Shown piece by piece: positions 1 through 11,001 of a DNA stretch of 64,000 bases. Positions within the stretch are counted from its first letter, which is position 1. Every line of letters begins with the position of its first letter. The notes below the pieces were generated by a model, which saw only the letters and a list, made by a program, of their open reading frames with translations, ran no database searches and had not been told where the DNA came from. Position numbers and translations under genes: made by a program. The stretch is taken from assembly GCA_000293845.2 (NCBI GenBank), contig ALYF01000002.1, forward strand, positions 248,001 to 312,000. Reading direction: 5' to 3'. Origin of the DNA: an alpha proteobacterium IMCC14465. GTDB taxonomy: Bacteria > Pseudomonadota > Alphaproteobacteria > RS24.

Positions 1-549
1 GAAATATTCTTTAATACCGATAATATCCTTATCGTAATCACCGGTCATTTTAAATTCTTCACCAATAAAAATCGTGCGGGTCTTAAAGTTAACCTTGCAC
101 AATATCAGGGGAACTTGAGCGCCCCACGCAATATGATAGAAGCCTGACTTCCAGTCTTTACGATATGAGCGAGTTCCCTCAGGCGTGACAAGTACAATCG
201 TTTTGTCGACGCTGTTAAAATATTCAATACCCTGCGCAACCACGCCCCCTTTTTGTGTTCGGTCAATTGGCACAACCCCGAGAAAACTCATAATCGTGCC
301 TAATGGCCACCAAAATAGCGTATGCTTCCCCATGACATTAGGCTGAATACGTTTTGTTATAATGGCATAAAGAAACATCAAGAAATCCCAATTGCTGGTA
401 TGGGGTGCCGCCGCGAGCATCATTTTGGGATAATCTGGAAACTCGCCTTCAATACGCCACCCTAGAAGTGCGCCTAAAGAACGACTGAAACGGCTGAGAA
501 TAGGGATGAGAAATGGCACATCAAAAATTGTAAACTCTGAGACTTTCAC
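1..549 (-). CDS. PlsC-like 1-acyl-glycerol-3-phosphate acyltransferase (3' end cut off)
   Basis: The frame runs without a stop from a GTG at 547-549 to the window edge, giving 183 residues that lack the C-terminus. I see the acyltransferase block HTSNWD (the HX4D catalytic motif) and later PEGTR (the glycerol-phosphate binding block), in the right order and spacing for the PlsC/LPLAT family. Such enzymes transfer an acyl group to lysophosphatidate or a related lysolipid at the inner membrane. There is no obvious long N-terminal membrane anchor. The GTG start is chosen because the protein begins shortly before the conserved part and no in-frame ATG lies upstream nearby. The substrate is not determinable; a lysophospholipid acyltransferase of the Rv2182c/YihG sort is possible. 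Confidence 0.85.
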   Translation of the reverse strand, partial: MKVSEFTIFDVPFLIPILSRFSRSLGALLGWRIEGEFPDYPKMMLAAAPHTSNWDFLMFLYAIITKRIQPNVMGKHTLFWWPLGTIMSFLGVVPIDRTQKGGVVAQGIEYFNSVDKTIVLVTPEGTRSYRKDWKSGFYHIAWGAQVPLILCKVNFKTRTIFIGEEFKMTGDYDKDIIGIKEYF

Positions 550-591
550 GCTTAAACCTACTTACAGCTACTTATACAAGTTTAAGAAAAA

Positions 592-668
592 TGGTGGGCC
601 CGGCAGGACTCGAACCTGCGACCAAACCGTTATGAGCGGTTCGCTCTAACCAACTGAGCTACAGGCCC
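592..668 (-). tRNA. tRNA with CAU anticodon, probably tRNA-Ile2 (lysidine-modified)
   Basis: On the minus strand the 77 bases fold into a full cloverleaf: acceptor GGGCCTG/CGGGCCC, D arm GCTC/GAGC, anticodon stem AACCG/CGGTT with loop CTCATAA, T arm GCAGG/CCTGC with TTCGAGT, and an encoded CCA. The anticodon is CAT. It is not an initiator because the three G-C pairs at the base of the anticodon stem are absent and base 1 pairs with 72. C4-G69 and C5-G68 are present, as in E. coli tRNA-Ile2 recognised by TilS, whereas E. coli elongator Met has U4/A5. I therefore favour Ile2 over elongator Met, as inference. Confidence 0.93.
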
Positions 669-703
669 TCCGAAGATTTTCTAACATTTTGAAACAAAAA
701 AAA

Positions 704-1039
704 CTAGCGCGGTGTGAGCGTCAAAACCTTTGGGTCATGACTTTTTGCAGTTTCAGGGTCTATCTGGAAATAAGAAATAATGATGACCAAATCATCCGGT
801 TGCACCAACCGCGCCGCAGCACCATTAATACCAATCGTTTGCGACCCGCGTGGTGCCTCAATGGCATAGGTGGTAAAGCGCGCACCCGTATTGATGTTCA
901 AAACATCGACTTGCTCATAGGGGAGAATACCCACCTCATCCAGCCAATCACGGTCAATCGTGATAGACCCTTCATAATGCATATCGCATTGGGTCACGCG
1001 GGCTCGGTGTATTTTGGACTTCATGAGTGTAAGCAGCAT
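704..1039 (-). CDS. panD: aspartate 1-decarboxylase (pyruvoyl enzyme)
   Basis: Converts L-aspartate to beta-alanine, the pantothenate and coenzyme A precursor. The 111-residue product aligns without gaps to the E. coli numbering: K9, the self-cleavage pair G24-S25 in HYEGS, R54 and Y58 are all present, and [15 protein letters not shown] follows. It is slightly shorter than the E. coli enzyme (126 residues), losing only the variable tail. Self-processing at G24-S25 should give the beta chain and the pyruvoyl-bearing alpha chain. It lies alone between the tRNA and rpoD on the same strand; no other pantothenate gene is in the window. Confidence 0.95.
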   Translation of the reverse strand: MLLTLMKSKIHRARVTQCDMHYEGSITIDRDWLDEVGILPYEQVDVLNINTGARFTTYAIEAPRGSQTIGINGAAARLVQPDDLVIIISYFQIDPETAKSHDPKVLTLTPR

Positions 1040-1115
1040 TTGCCGGCACCTAATATCAGTGAATTCGTGGGCACTTTTGCGCCGTTTGCATTAAATTGTC
1101 AAGGCAACACTGGCC

Positions 1116-3071
1116 TCAACTGTCGAGGAAGCTCCGAAGTTTTCTGGAACGAGATGGATGCTTAAGCTTACGCAAAGCTTTTGCCTCAATCTGACGAATC
1201 CGTTCGCGTGTCACCGAGAATTGTTGCCCGACTTCTTCCAGCGTATGGTCGGTATTCATCCCGATACCAAAACGCATCCGCAAAACGCGCTCCTCGCGTG
1301 GCGTTAGAGATGCAAGAACCCGCGTCGTCGTTTCACGTAAATTATTCTGAATCGCCGCATCAATCGGCAATATGGCATTTTTATCCTCAATGAAATCACC
1401 AAGATGACTGTCATCTTCATCACCAATCGGTGTTTCAAGACTAATCGGCTCTTTGGCAATTTTGAGAACCTTACGCACTTTTTCTAAGGGCATAGACAGC
1501 TTCTCAGATAATTCCTCAGGGGTCGGCTCTCGCCCAATCTCATGAAGCATTTGCCGTGATGTGCGAACAATTTTATTGATGGTTTCAATCATATGCACCG
1601 GAATACGGATTGTCCGCGCCTGGTCAGCAATAGACCGCGTAATGGCCTGGCGAATCCACCATGTCGCATAGGTTGAGAATTTATAGCCGCGGCGATATTC
1701 AAATTTATCAACGGCTTTCATCAAGCCAATATTACCTTCTTGAATAAGATCAAGGAATTGCAGGCCACGATTGGTATATTTCTTGGCAATTGAGATGACC
1801 AAACGCAAATTGGCTTCGACCATTTCTTTTTTCGCGATGCGCGCTTCGCGTTCACCTTTTTGAACCTTACGAACAATACGGCGGAAATCGGCAATATCCA
1901 GCCCTGTCTCGCCAGCGAGTTGCTGAATTTCGTCACGATGAGCGTTAACCTCAACACGGTTATCCGCAATAAAATTCTTCCAACCTTTACCGGTAAGCCG
2001 CGATACGCGGCGTGTCCAGCCGGTCTCATACTCATTACCTTGATAATGTTTTAAGAACTCCTCGCGGTCGACACTCGATTTATCTGCCATACGCCAAATC
2101 TGATTTTCAAGCGTTAAAAGCCGCTTATTAATCATGTAAAGCTGCTCAACAAGCGCTTCAATCCGGCTATTATTAAGGGAAAGTACCTTCACATGCTGGA
2201 TAACCTCAGAAGTCATCTCTTCCAGTTTTTTCAACTGAGCCGTTGAGAGCTCCTTATTACTGGCTTTCAGTTCTACTTTACGATCCTGAATCCGGCGTAA
2301 TTTTTGGTAAATGCTGGCAATCGCATCGAATGTCTCAAGCACTTTTGGCTTAAGCTCATTCTCCATCGCAGAAATCGAAAGATTACTTTCATCATCCGAC
2401 TCGTCTTCGCTGGGCACGCCCTCAGCTTCCCCGGTCGGAGCACCAGATGGAGGCGGTGCTGCACCTTCGGCACTGCGGTCAATTTTCTTGGCATCCGGCC
2501 CGGCAAAAGTCGCATCAAGGTCGATAATATCACGCAGAAGCACTTTGCCGTCATTCAACTCATCGCGCCAGATGATAATCGCCTGAAAGGTTAATGGGCT
2601 TTCACAAAGCCCAGCAATCATGGTTTCGCGCCCAGCTTCTATCCGCTTGGCAATTGCGATTTCACCTTCCCGCGACAGAAGTTCAACCGACCCCATTTCA
2701 CGCAAATACATGCGGACAGGGTCATCTGTACGGTCACCACCAGTGCCGGTTTTCGCAGATTTAACGACTGCGGTGGACTGGCTTTCTGTCAGGCTTCCGG
2801 ATTCTGCTTCCTCTTCATCTTCCTCTTGGTCATCGTCATTTTCAATGACATTAATGCCCAGTTCTGAAAGTTGAGAAAGAATGTCTTCAATTTGCTCTGA
2901 CGTAAATTTATCAAGTGTCAGCACCTTATCGCGTTCACTTGCTGTAATAAAACCGCGCTGTGTGGCGGATTTAATCATTTTGCGAACAGCGACATCAGAG
3001 TCAATTAAAGGGCTGTCAGAGGAGTCTTTTGTTTCGACTTCTTCTGATTTTTTCTTAGCTTTAGCGCTCAT
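1116..3071 (-). CDS. rpoD: RNA polymerase primary sigma factor
   Basis: The housekeeping sigma-70 of 651 residues. Region 1.1 spans about 20-80, followed by an acidic stretch. Region 1.2 is near 115-148 ([11 protein letters not shown]). A long non-conserved insertion with a proline/acidic run lies at about 180-400. Regions 2.1-2.4 are at about 420-490, with [17 protein letters not shown] and [15 protein letters not shown]. Region 3 follows, and region 4.2 is at about 608-640 ([18 protein letters not shown]). It lies 30 bp downstream of dnaG on the same strand, the core of the macromolecular-synthesis cluster, so the two are probably cotranscribed. The ATG start is at a normal distance from dnaG and gives a complete region 1. 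Confidence 0.98.
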   Translation of the reverse strand: MSAKAKKKSEEVETKDSSDSPLIDSDVAVRKMIKSATQRGFITASERDKVLTLDKFTSEQIEDILSQLSELGINVIENDDDQEEDEEEAESGSLTESQSTAVVKSAKTGTGGDRTDDPVRMYLREMGSVELLSREGEIAIAKRIEAGRETMIAGLCESPLTFQAIIIWRDELNDGKVLLRDIIDLDATFAGPDAKKIDRSAEGAAPPPSGAPTGEAEGVPSEDESDDESNLSISAMENELKPKVLETFDAIASIYQKLRRIQDRKVELKASNKELSTAQLKKLEEMTSEVIQHVKVLSLNNSRIEALVEQLYMINKRLLTLENQIWRMADKSSVDREEFLKHYQGNEYETGWTRRVSRLTGKGWKNFIADNRVEVNAHRDEIQQLAGETGLDIADFRRIVRKVQKGEREARIAKKEMVEANLRLVISIAKKYTNRGLQFLDLIQEGNIGLMKAVDKFEYRRGYKFSTYATWWIRQAITRSIADQARTIRIPVHMIETINKIVRTSRQMLHEIGREPTPEELSEKLSMPLEKVRKVLKIAKEPISLETPIGDEDDSHLGDFIEDKNAILPIDAAIQNNLRETTTRVLASLTPREERVLRMRFGIGMNTDHTLEEVGQQFSVTRERIRQIEAKALRKLKHPSRSRKLRSFLDS

Positions 3072-3101
3072 TTATATTGTTTCCCCACACATTTCCCTAC
3101 C

Positions 3102-5003
3102 CTAGTTTAGTGTTTTGCTTTCCAGGGTACTTATTTCGTTTTCGATAGCCATTAAGCGTTCAAAGTTTTCCTGAGTCGTGTCGGCAGCCAGGTCGGTCTC
3201 AGCTTCGCGTTTTTCAGCGGTTAATGTTATTAACCTATGCTGCAATTCAACAGCGTCAAGCCAACCGGAAACAACGTCTTCAGGGTCACTTTCGGGGCGG
3301 ACAAAAACCAACATACGCGCATCGGGTAATTGCTCCAGCCGCGTCATGAGATTTTCATATCCTATACTTATCAAATGCCCCTTAAGACCGTCACTGTCAA
3401 GGGGTGCAGTAAGAGAAATTTCATGAGAAATGGCGTCAACAATCGCATCGCGGAGTGATTTTAAATCTGCAGTCTCAAAATCAAGCTTTTCCAGCTGATC
3501 CAGATGCCCCGCAAGGAGCTTGGCATGCCGGATAAAAGCCAGCATAATCATCGCTTCTCGCGGAGGAAGCATCACGGCACCGCTAGCCAGTGCGGAACGC
3601 CGCGCTTCGGCAGATGCGCCGGATTTAAACTTATAAAACTTGCCGCCACTACCTTGGCGTGAATATCTGCCACCATAACCAGAAGATTGCCCTGAATATG
3701 AATAACCGCCATTTTGTTGAGCGCCACGGTTCGCTGGTGCAAAAAGCGCATCAAGACGTTTTTTTATCTCCTCACCATAAAATTTACGCACATCTAAATG
3801 TTCAATCTGCCGGACAGCCTTACGCAATCTGTCAGAAAAAGCCGCGCGTCTTTCTGGCGTGTCGTAAGGCGCATAGGCAAGTTCGCGTTCCCACAGCATA
3901 TCAATCAGACTATTGGCGCGTTCCAGAACATTATTAAACGCTTCTGCACCGCCCTCTCTGACCAAATCATCCGGGTCTTTTCCTTGAGGTAAAACAGCAA
4001 AACGCAGGGAATATCCCGGCTTTAGAAGCGGCAAGGCTCGGTCAATCACACGGTATGCCGCACGCAAGCCAGCCTCATCACCATCGAGACAAAGCACAGG
4101 CTCTTGAACCAGCCGCCAGAGTAAAGAAATCTGCTCTTCCGTCACGGCCGTGCCAAGCGAGGCAACGGCATTATTGAAGCCGCCACGCGCCAGACCGATA
4201 ACATCCATATAGCCTTCCGTAACCAAAAGGCTTTTAGTGTCAAAAGCGGATTGTCGCGCCTTGGCGAAGTTATATAAAATCCGCCCCTTATGAAAAACCG
4301 GCGTTTCAGGGGAATTGAGGTATTTTGCAGGCACTGAAGCCTCCAATGCCCGCCCCCCAAAAGCGATAACTCTGTCGCGCGCATCTGTTATCGGAAACAT
4401 CACCCGATTGCGAAACCGGTCAATCAAGTCAGAGCGCCCTTCGGGTTGGACGGCAAGCCCAGCTTCGATAATATCTTTATCGGCTATACCTTGATCTCGG
4501 AGATGTTTTACCAATCCCACGCGGTCGCCGGGTGCATAGCCCAGACCGAATGACTGGATAAGCGCGTCATCGAGACCTCTTTTAAGTAGATAGTCATAGG
4601 CCTCGCGCCCAGACGCCCCACCAAGACGCGTTTTGAAATAAACCGAAGCCATGTCACAAATATCAATAATCGAGGCGTTTTTTTCTTCTTTTTCTGCCAT
4701 GCGTGGGTCTTGAGCAGGGACTTGAATACCTGCCCGCGCGGCAAGGCGCTCAACCGCCTCAGGAAACCCTAAGCCTTCGGTTTCCATTAGAAAATCAAAA
4801 ACGGTTCCGTGCTTACCGGTTGAAAAACAATGATAAAATTGCTTTTCATCATTGACTGTAAAAGATGGTGTGCGTTCATTTTTAAAAGGGCTGAGGCCAA
4901 CAAATTCTCGCCCACGACGGGTTAGCTTGACCTTCTGCCCGACTATATCCGAGACGGAAACGCGATTCTTGATTTCCTCTATAAAGCTTTTCGGATAGGC
5001 CAT
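3102..5003 (-). CDS. dnaG: DNA primase, variant lacking most zinc ligands
   Basis: Synthesises RNA primers at the replication fork. The 633 residues show the N-terminal zinc-binding fold region (to about 100), the RNA polymerase core with TOPRIM blocks VTEGYMDVIGL (near 260) and LCLDGDEAG (near 305), and a C-terminal helicase-binding domain after a Gly/Ser/Tyr-rich linker (about 425-460). The zinc site is unusual. The positions that are Cys, His, Cys and Cys in E. coli are here S38, K41, C59 and T62, so only one ligand remains although the surrounding TPSFTV and YHCF blocks are intact. From memory, similar substitutions occur in other alphaproteobacterial primases, so this is a lineage trait rather than decay. 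Confidence 0.97.
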   Translation of the reverse strand: MAYPKSFIEEIKNRVSVSDIVGQKVKLTRRGREFVGLSPFKNERTPSFTVNDEKQFYHCFSTGKHGTVFDFLMETEGLGFPEAVERLAARAGIQVPAQDPRMAEKEEKNASIIDICDMASVYFKTRLGGASGREAYDYLLKRGLDDALIQSFGLGYAPGDRVGLVKHLRDQGIADKDIIEAGLAVQPEGRSDLIDRFRNRVMFPITDARDRVIAFGGRALEASVPAKYLNSPETPVFHKGRILYNFAKARQSAFDTKSLLVTEGYMDVIGLARGGFNNAVASLGTAVTEEQISLLWRLVQEPVLCLDGDEAGLRAAYRVIDRALPLLKPGYSLRFAVLPQGKDPDDLVREGGAEAFNNVLERANSLIDMLWERELAYAPYDTPERRAAFSDRLRKAVRQIEHLDVRKFYGEEIKKRLDALFAPANRGAQQNGGYSYSGQSSGYGGRYSRQGSGGKFYKFKSGASAEARRSALASGAVMLPPREAMIMLAFIRHAKLLAGHLDQLEKLDFETADLKSLRDAIVDAISHEISLTAPLDSDGLKGHLISIGYENLMTRLEQLPDARMLVFVRPESDPEDVVSGWLDAVELQHRLITLTAEKREAETDLAADTTQENFERLMAIENEISTLESKTLN

Positions 5004-5089
5004 AGTCTCATCTTACTGTCAGAGAGCTGACACGTCAGTAGCAAATTCTTATTGAAATGGTTCTCCCGCATATGAACTGGGGAAAACTT

Positions 5090-5542
5090 TTAGCCAAGCA
5101 GGTCTTTCACAATGCTGCTGACTTTGCCGAAATCCATCTGGCCTGTATAACGCGCCTTAAGCTCACCCATCACACGACCCATATCTTTCAGACCGCTGGC
5201 CTCTGTTTCTTTAATAACGCTTTCAACAGCGGCGCGGGATTCGTCGTCATCAAGCTGGCGCGGCAAAAAACCTTTAATGATTTCTATTTCTTCAAGCTCC
5301 TGATCAACCAGTTCCTGACGATTCGCTTGTTTATATGTTTCCGCAGACTCAATGCGCTGCTTGACCATTTTAGATAGGATTTCCAGTATCTCGTCATCAG
5401 AAACACCTTCGGTGTTATCACTGCTCCGCGCGGCAATATCTCGGTCTTTAATCGCAGCATTAATGAGGCGCAGCGTTGAGCTTTTCCTGCTGTCTTTGGC
5501 TTTCATAGCCTCTTTTAATGCTTGGTTGATTTGTTCACGCAT
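5090..5542 (-). CDS. GatB/YqeY domain protein
   Basis: A 150-residue, largely helical protein with the YqeY signature: an N-terminal stretch with RKSSTLRLINAAIKDRDIA, the EILSKMVKQRIESAE helix and a C-terminal GRVMGELKARYTGQMDFGKVS. It resembles the tail domain of the GatB amidotransferase subunit, which contacts tRNA, but the stand-alone protein has no firmly assigned function. Position upstream of dnaG and rpoD on the same strand is typical of this family and supports the call. The 86 bp gap to dnaG contains no visible terminator. Confidence 0.9.
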   Translation of the reverse strand: MREQINQALKEAMKAKDSRKSSTLRLINAAIKDRDIAARSSDNTEGVSDDEILEILSKMVKQRIESAETYKQANRQELVDQELEEIEIIKGFLPRQLDDDESRAAVESVIKETEASGLKDMGRVMGELKARYTGQMDFGKVSSIVKDLLG

Positions 5543-6021
5543 AAATCACCTTAATGGTTTCTAAAACCTGCTCATATGTCATTATGTCTGCGAGCCGGCG
5601 AAAAATACTTCAAAGCGTGTGGTCTTGCAACGATTATCCTCAGGCTTTTTTATCAAATCGCTGGACGCCTTGTGAACTGCGGAAGAGAATCGTGTCTAAT
5701 AGTGTTTATTCACGGATTAAATTTTGTTTTAAAACATGCTGGAGTGTCGTCAGAAATTATTAATTCACATTCGTTTTCGGTTACTTGTCGTTTTTCTGAT
5801 TTCCTTCTTGACCCGCCCTCATGTTTTCATTAATTTCCCGTCAATTTGACTGGTGGTCTATCAGTCAAAAGATAAAATTTAAGCCCGCGTAAAACTCTAT
5901 TCGAGGAAAATATGCAAACTATTAAAGCCGCCTTTATAAAAATAAAAATCACATATTCCGGCTTTTTTATTCGTTTTCTGTTTCTTAATTTTCCAACACA
6001 TATGGCCGGAGAGGCACACTG
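5543..6021. promoter_or_regulatory. divergent intergenic region before yqeY and carA, with an inverted repeat
   Basis: These 479 bases separate the yqeY-dnaG-rpoD set (minus) from carAB (plus) and should contain both promoters. The only clear structure is a perfect 8 bp inverted repeat, TTTGACTG at 5845-5852 and CAGTCAAA at 5862-5869, with a 9-base spacer. It is about 150 bp upstream of carA and is not followed by a T run, so an operator is likelier than a terminator. The carA start at 6022 is preceded by a good Shine-Dalgarno, GGAGAGG. Open frames inside the region look like noise. Confidence 0.4.
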
Positions 6022-7179
6022 ATGGCGGGCTGGGAAACACTTAAACCCACCGGGGTTCTTGTTCTCCCAGATGGCACCTCTATTTTCGGAGTCGGTATTG
6101 GCGCTGTTGGTGCGGTTTCGGGTGAGGTCTGTTTTAATACAGCCATTACAGGCTATCAGGAAATCCTGACCGACCCGTCCTATGCCGGTCAGATTGTGAC
6201 TTTTACGTTCCCACATATTGGGAATGTCGGCACCAATAGCGATGATACGGAAATCACGAATCAGCACAAAGAAGATGCGGCGCTCGGACTCATTATCCGC
6301 GAAGACATCACCCTCCCCGCCAATTACAGAAGCGTGGCGCACCTTAATGACTGGTTAAGCGCGCGTAACCTTATCGGGCTAAGTGGTGTCGATACGCGGT
6401 CATTAACCAGCCATATTCGCGAAAACGGCATGTTTAACGCCGTTATTGCCCATGCGCCGGACGGAAATTTCGATATGGAAGCCTTGCAAGCAAAAGCCAA
6501 CGGTTTTTCCGGTCTGGAGGGGCTGGATTTGGCCATAACCGTTTCCACGCAAGCTCATTACGAAAACAAAGAAGGCCGTTGGAGCTGGGGGGACGGATTT
6601 GTAACGCCTGAAACGCCAAAACATGTTGTTGCGCTCGATTATGGTCTCAAGAAAAATATTCTACGCTGCCTGTCTTCTGCCGGATGCCGTGTCACGGTCT
6701 TGCCTGGCAATAGCTCTGCTGAAGATGTGCTCGCGCATAATCCTGACGGTATTTTTCTGTCCAACGGCCCGGGGGATCCGGCGGCAACGGGCAGTTACGC
6801 TGTAGCTGAAATTCAAAAACTCGTTGCGAGTGGCAAGCCTCTCTTTGGTATTTGCCTCGGGCATCAAATGTTGGCTCTGGCACTGGGTGCGAAGACTGAA
6901 AAAATGCCACAAGGGCATCATGGCGCCAATCATCCGGTTAAAGACCTAACGACGAATAAGGTAGAAATCACATCAATGAATCATGGCTTTACGGTGAACC
7001 GCGACAGCCTGCCGGACAATGTTCTTGAAACGCATATTAGTCTTTTTGATGGCACAAATTGCGGCATAGCCCTCAAGGATAAGCCAGTTTTTTCTGTTCA
7101 GTATCATCCCGAGGCGTCGCCCGGCCCGCAGGACAGTCACTATATTTTTGACCGTTTCGTTACGGCGATGGGGGGCTGA
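6022..7179 (+). CDS. carA: carbamoyl-phosphate synthase small (glutaminase) subunit
   Basis: Hydrolyses glutamine and channels ammonia to CarB for carbamoyl phosphate, the precursor of arginine and pyrimidines. The 385 residues comprise the N-terminal CPSase small-chain domain (about 10-140) and a class I glutamine amidotransferase domain (about 200-380). The triad is visible: C278 in LFGICLGHQ, with H362 and E364 in [10 protein letters not shown]. The start is supported by GGAGAGG just upstream. carB follows after 2 bases, so the two are translationally coupled. Confidence 0.98.
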   Translation: MAGWETLKPTGVLVLPDGTSIFGVGIGAVGAVSGEVCFNTAITGYQEILTDPSYAGQIVTFTFPHIGNVGTNSDDTEITNQHKEDAALGLIIREDITLPANYRSVAHLNDWLSARNLIGLSGVDTRSLTSHIRENGMFNAVIAHAPDGNFDMEALQAKANGFSGLEGLDLAITVSTQAHYENKEGRWSWGDGFVTPETPKHVVALDYGLKKNILRCLSSAGCRVTVLPGNSSAEDVLAHNPDGIFLSNGPGDPAATGSYAVAEIQKLVASGKPLFGICLGHQMLALALGAKTEKMPQGHHGANHPVKDLTTNKVEITSMNHGFTVNRDSLPDNVLETHISLFDGTNCGIALKDKPVFSVQYHPEASPGPQDSHYIFDRFVTAMGG

Positions 7180-7181
7180 AC

Positions 7182-10100
7182 ATGCCAAAAAGGTCAGACA
7201 TAAAATCAATTCTCATGATAGGCGCCGGGCCGATTGTTATCGGGCAAGCCTGCGAATTTGATTATTCAGGAACACAAGCCTGTAAAGCACTCAAAGAAGA
7301 AGGCTACCGTGTCATTCTGATTAATTCCAACCCCGCCACCATAATGACGGACCCCGAGTTGGCGGATGCAACCTATATTGAGCCTATCACGCCTGATATG
7401 GTAACGCGGATTATCGAAATTGAAAAACCGGATGCGCTGCTCCCAACCATGGGCGGGCAGACTGCCTTGAACACGGCTATCGCTCTGGCTGAACGTGGTG
7501 TGTTGGAAAAACACAATGTGCAACTTATTGGCGCGGATTTAGAAGCCATCAACAAAGCCGAAGACAGGCTTTTATTCCGCCAGGCCATGGAAAAAATCGG
7601 TCTCGAAAGCCCGCGCTCCAAAGTTGTCAAAACTGTTGATGAAGCCCTCACCAATCTTGATTTTGTTGGCCTACCGACGATTATTCGCCCTTCTTTTACG
7701 ATGGGCGGCACGGGCGGCGGGGTTGCCTATAACCGCGAAGAATTTGTCCAGATTGTTGAGCAAGGTCTTGAAGCGTCACCCGTAACGGAAGTCCTGATTG
7801 AAGAAAGCATTATCGGCTGGAAAGAATATGAGATGGAAGTTGTGCGCGACAAGGCGGATAACTGCATCATTGTTTGCTCTATCGAAAATGTTGACCCGAT
7901 GGGCGTGCATACAGGCGACAGCATTACGGTTGCCCCAGCCCTAACGCTGACTGACCGAGAATATCAAATCATGCGCAATGCATCGATTGCCGTATTACGG
8001 GAAATTGGGGTCGAAACAGGTGGCTCGAATGTGCAATTCGCCGTTAATCCTGAAGATGGGCGGCTGGTGATTATCGAAATGAACCCGCGTGTCTCGCGGT
8101 CTTCCGCACTGGCATCCAAAGCGACAGGTTTCCCGATTGCGAAAATCGCCGCCAAACTTGCCGTCGGCTATACGCTGGATGAGCTTAGCAATGACATTAC
8201 CGGCGTAACCCCAGCAAGTTTTGAACCGACGATTGATTATGTCGTGACCAAAATCCCACGTTTTGCTTTTGAAAAATTCCCCGGCTCAAAACCCGTACTG
8301 ACTACAGCCATGAAATCAGTCGGTGAAAGCATGGCCATTGGCAGATGTTTTGAGGAGTCTTTGCAAAAAGCCTTGCGTTCGCTTGAAACCGGACTCACGG
8401 GATTAAACGAACAACTTATTGACGCGACAACCGACCAATTACATGCCGCGCTTAAAACCCCAACACCTGATAGATTGCTTCACATTGCGGATGCGTTGCG
8501 TGCCGGCATGAGTGAGGAAGAAATTTGCACACTCTCAGGCTTTAATCCTTGGTTTGTGGCACGCCTTAAAAACATCGTAGATATGGAAGCCAAAATCAAA
8601 GAATTTGGCCTACCTGATGACCCCGATAATATAGACAATTTCAGGGCTATCAAAAAACTAGGTCTGTCTGACCGGCGCTTGGCTGAACTGACTGGCCGGA
8701 GCGAAATGAATGTTCGGCAAGCCAGGCATAAGTTAAATTTGAGACCGCACTTTAGGCGTATTGATACATGTGCGGCAGAATTCGCCGCCCAGACGCCATA
8801 TCTTTATTCCAGCTATGAAACCATTTCCCCTTTCGAAAATCAGAATGAAGCCAACCCATCAACGCGAACGAAAGCTGTTATTCTCGGCGGTGGCCCAAAC
8901 AGAATTGGTCAAGGCATCGAGTTTGACTATTGCTGTTGTCACGCGGCCTATGCCATGGGTGACATCGACATTGAAAGCATCATGGTTAATTGTAACCCAG
9001 AGACTGTCTCAACGGATTATGACACATCAGATCGCTTGTATTTCGAACCACTAACCGAAGAAGACGTGCTTGAGATACTTCATTGTGAGCAATCAAAAGG
9101 CGAGATTGCTGGCGTCATTGTTCAGTTTGGCGGGCAAACGCCTCTTAAACTTTCGCAGGCGCTCGAAGAAAACAACATACCCATTCTCGGCACATCACCC
9201 GATGCGATTGATTTGGCAGAAGACCGCGACAGATTTAAAGATTTGTTAGACCGCCTGTCTCTCAAGCAACCCCCCAACGGGATTGCGCGTAGCGCGACAC
9301 AGGCGCATGAGATTGTTCAGCAAATCGGTTTCCCCGTGGTCATTCGCCCGTCTTATGTGCTTGGCGGTCGTGCCATGGAAATCGTGCATACAGAAGAACA
9401 ACTCGAAAGATATATGCGTGAGGCCGTTATTGTTTCCGGTGACAGCCCCGTTCTCATTGACGGATATTTGCGGGACGCCTCGGAGGTTGATGTAGATGTG
9501 CTTTGCGATGGTGAAGATGTCTATGTGGCGGGTATTCTGGAACATATTGAAGAGGCGGGTGTTCACTCAGGTGACAGCGCCTGCTCTATGCCACCCCATT
9601 CTCTACAGCCGGAAATTATTGAGGAATTGGGACGACAGGCATCGGAAATGGCTTTGGCACTTAATGTCGTTGGCCTGATGAATGTTCAATTCGCCGTCAA
9701 GGACGAAACGATTTATGTGATTGAGGTTAACCCGCGCGCCAGTCGTACTGTGCCCTTTGTGGCTAAAGTCCTGGGTCAGCCCATCGCCCGTATCGCGGCA
9801 AAAATTATGGCAGGTAAAAAACTTGCAGATTTCAATCTTGCACAGCCCAAATTTGAGCATATTGCCGTTAAAGAAGCGGTTTTCCCGTTTGGACGCTTTC
9901 CAGGCGTCGATACAATACTTGGGCCGGAAATGCGTTCAACGGGCGAGGTCATGGGGCTGGACACGAATTTTGCTACGGCCTTTGCCAAAAGCCAAATTGG
10001 TAGCGGCACAGTTTTGCCGGTAGAAGGCACGGCCTTTATTTCGGTCCGGAATGACGATAAGAGCAAAATTGCACCATTGGCCGCTGAACTTCTGGCGCTT

Positions 10101-10427
10101 GGTTTCAAGGTACTGGCAACCTCTGGTACTTGTAAATTGCTTGAAGAAAATGGTCTTGCTGTTTCGCAAGTTAATAAGGTGCTTGAAGGGCGCCCTCATA
10201 TTGTTGATGCCATGAAAGACGCAACGGTTGAGCTGGTGATTAACACGACACAAGGTGAACAATCCCTCGCGGATAGTAAGTCCATCAGACGGACAGCGCT
10301 TGAAATGAAAATCCCCTATTTCACCACGATTGCGGCAGCAGAGGCCGCTATTTCAGGTATTAAAGCCATTCAATCAGGTACGCTTAATGTGCGAAGCCTG
10401 CAGGATTATACTGCTAACATCACATAA
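7182..10427 (+). CDS. carB: carbamoyl-phosphate synthase large subunit
   Basis: At 1081 residues this is the full-length synthetase subunit. It has two homologous ATP-grasp halves: the first opens with [21 protein letters not shown] and the second, from about residue 565, with [19 protein letters not shown]. The oligomerisation domain lies between them and the MGS-like allosteric domain is C-terminal (from about 945, with [14 protein letters not shown]). It makes carbamoyl phosphate from bicarbonate, ammonia from CarA and two ATP. The C-terminal domain is complete, so effector control is possible. The 2-base gap after carA and the lack of a terminator before greA suggest one transcript. Confidence 0.98.
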   Translation: MPKRSDIKSILMIGAGPIVIGQACEFDYSGTQACKALKEEGYRVILINSNPATIMTDPELADATYIEPITPDMVTRIIEIEKPDALLPTMGGQTALNTAIALAERGVLEKHNVQLIGADLEAINKAEDRLLFRQAMEKIGLESPRSKVVKTVDEALTNLDFVGLPTIIRPSFTMGGTGGGVAYNREEFVQIVEQGLEASPVTEVLIEESIIGWKEYEMEVVRDKADNCIIVCSIENVDPMGVHTGDSITVAPALTLTDREYQIMRNASIAVLREIGVETGGSNVQFAVNPEDGRLVIIEMNPRVSRSSALASKATGFPIAKIAAKLAVGYTLDELSNDITGVTPASFEPTIDYVVTKIPRFAFEKFPGSKPVLTTAMKSVGESMAIGRCFEESLQKALRSLETGLTGLNEQLIDATTDQLHAALKTPTPDRLLHIADALRAGMSEEEICTLSGFNPWFVARLKNIVDMEAKIKEFGLPDDPDNIDNFRAIKKLGLSDRRLAELTGRSEMNVRQARHKLNLRPHFRRIDTCAAEFAAQTPYLYSSYETISPFENQNEANPSTRTKAVILGGGPNRIGQGIEFDYCCCHAAYAMGDIDIESIMVNCNPETVSTDYDTSDRLYFEPLTEEDVLEILHCEQSKGEIAGVIVQFGGQTPLKLSQALEENNIPILGTSPDAIDLAEDRDRFKDLLDRLSLKQPPNGIARSATQAHEIVQQIGFPVVIRPSYVLGGRAMEIVHTEEQLERYMREAVIVSGDSPVLIDGYLRDASEVDVDVLCDGEDVYVAGILEHIEEAGVHSGDSACSMPPHSLQPEIIEELGRQASEMALALNVVGLMNVQFAVKDETIYVIEVNPRASRTVPFVAKVLGQPIARIAAKIMAGKKLADFNLAQPKFEHIAVKEAVFPFGRFPGVDTILGPEMRSTGEVMGLDTNFATAFAKSQIGSGTVLPVEGTAFISVRNDDKSKIAPLAAELLALGFKVLATSGTCKLLEENGLAVSQVNKVLEGRPHIVDAMKDATVELVINTTQGEQSLADSKSIRRTALEMKIPYFTTIAAAEAAISGIKAIQSGTLNVRSLQDYTANIT

Positions 10428-10524
10428 AGAGTTGACCTGAACGGGTTTTTTGTCTGAAAATTAAATTTATAACAATCGCGGGGAGTTTTTGAGGCTTTCC
10501 GTTTCGATAAAAAGGATCTGGGTC

Positions 10525-10998
10525 ATGGAAAAAGTACCAATGACAGAGGGAAGCTATCAAAAACTTGATGAGGAAATTAAGCTCCTCAAAGGTCCTGAAC
10601 GTCAGCGCATCATCAAGGCCATTGCCGAAGCGCGTGAACATGGCGATTTGTCTGAAAATGCTGAATATCATGCCGCCAAGGAACAGCAGAGCCATAATGA
10701 AGGCCGGATTCTTGAATTGGAAGATATGCTGAACCGCGCTGAAATTATTGATATTTCTGCTCTGTCTGGAGATAGCGTCAAGTTTGGCGCCACGGTTAAG
10801 CTCGTTGATGAAGATACAGACGAGGAAATGACCTATCAGATTGTCGGAGATTATGAAGCGAATGTGGAAGAAGGTCGGATTTCAATTTCGTCCCCTATCG
10901 CACGCGGCCTTATTGGCAAGGAAACCGGGGATAGCGTTGAAGTTAGAACACCTGGCGGCAGTAAATTCTACGAAATTCTAGACGTTAAATTTATCTAA
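10525..10998 (+). CDS. greA: transcription elongation factor GreA
   Basis: Stimulates RNA cleavage by backtracked RNA polymerase. I chose the ATG at 10525 rather than one 36 bases upstream because it gives 157 residues, the normal GreA length, and has AAGGA about 9 bases upstream. The N-terminal coiled coil carries the acidic tip region ([17 protein letters not shown]), and the C-terminal FKBP-like domain contains [20 protein letters not shown] and [18 protein letters not shown]. It follows carB by about 100 bp, a neighbourhood common in alphaproteobacteria, and converges with the Lrp-type gene. Confidence 0.96.
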   Translation: MEKVPMTEGSYQKLDEEIKLLKGPERQRIIKAIAEAREHGDLSENAEYHAAKEQQSHNEGRILELEDMLNRAEIIDISALSGDSVKFGATVKLVDEDTDEEMTYQIVGDYEANVEEGRISISSPIARGLIGKETGDSVEVRTPGGSKFYEILDVKFI

Positions 10999-11001
10999 CC
11001 T

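Noticed and set aside
689-1165. Plus-strand open frame of 158 residues across panD and into rpoD
   Set aside because: It is antisense to panD, whose catalytic residues are all intact, and shows no recognisable protein sequence.
5554-5833. Two short plus-strand frames in the yqeY-carA gap
   Set aside because: They overlap in different frames, lack ribosome sites and have no recognisable features; the region looks like a divergent promoter.
5830-6342. Minus-strand frame of 170 residues overlapping carA
   Set aside because: It is antisense to the well-conserved carA start and has no family signature.
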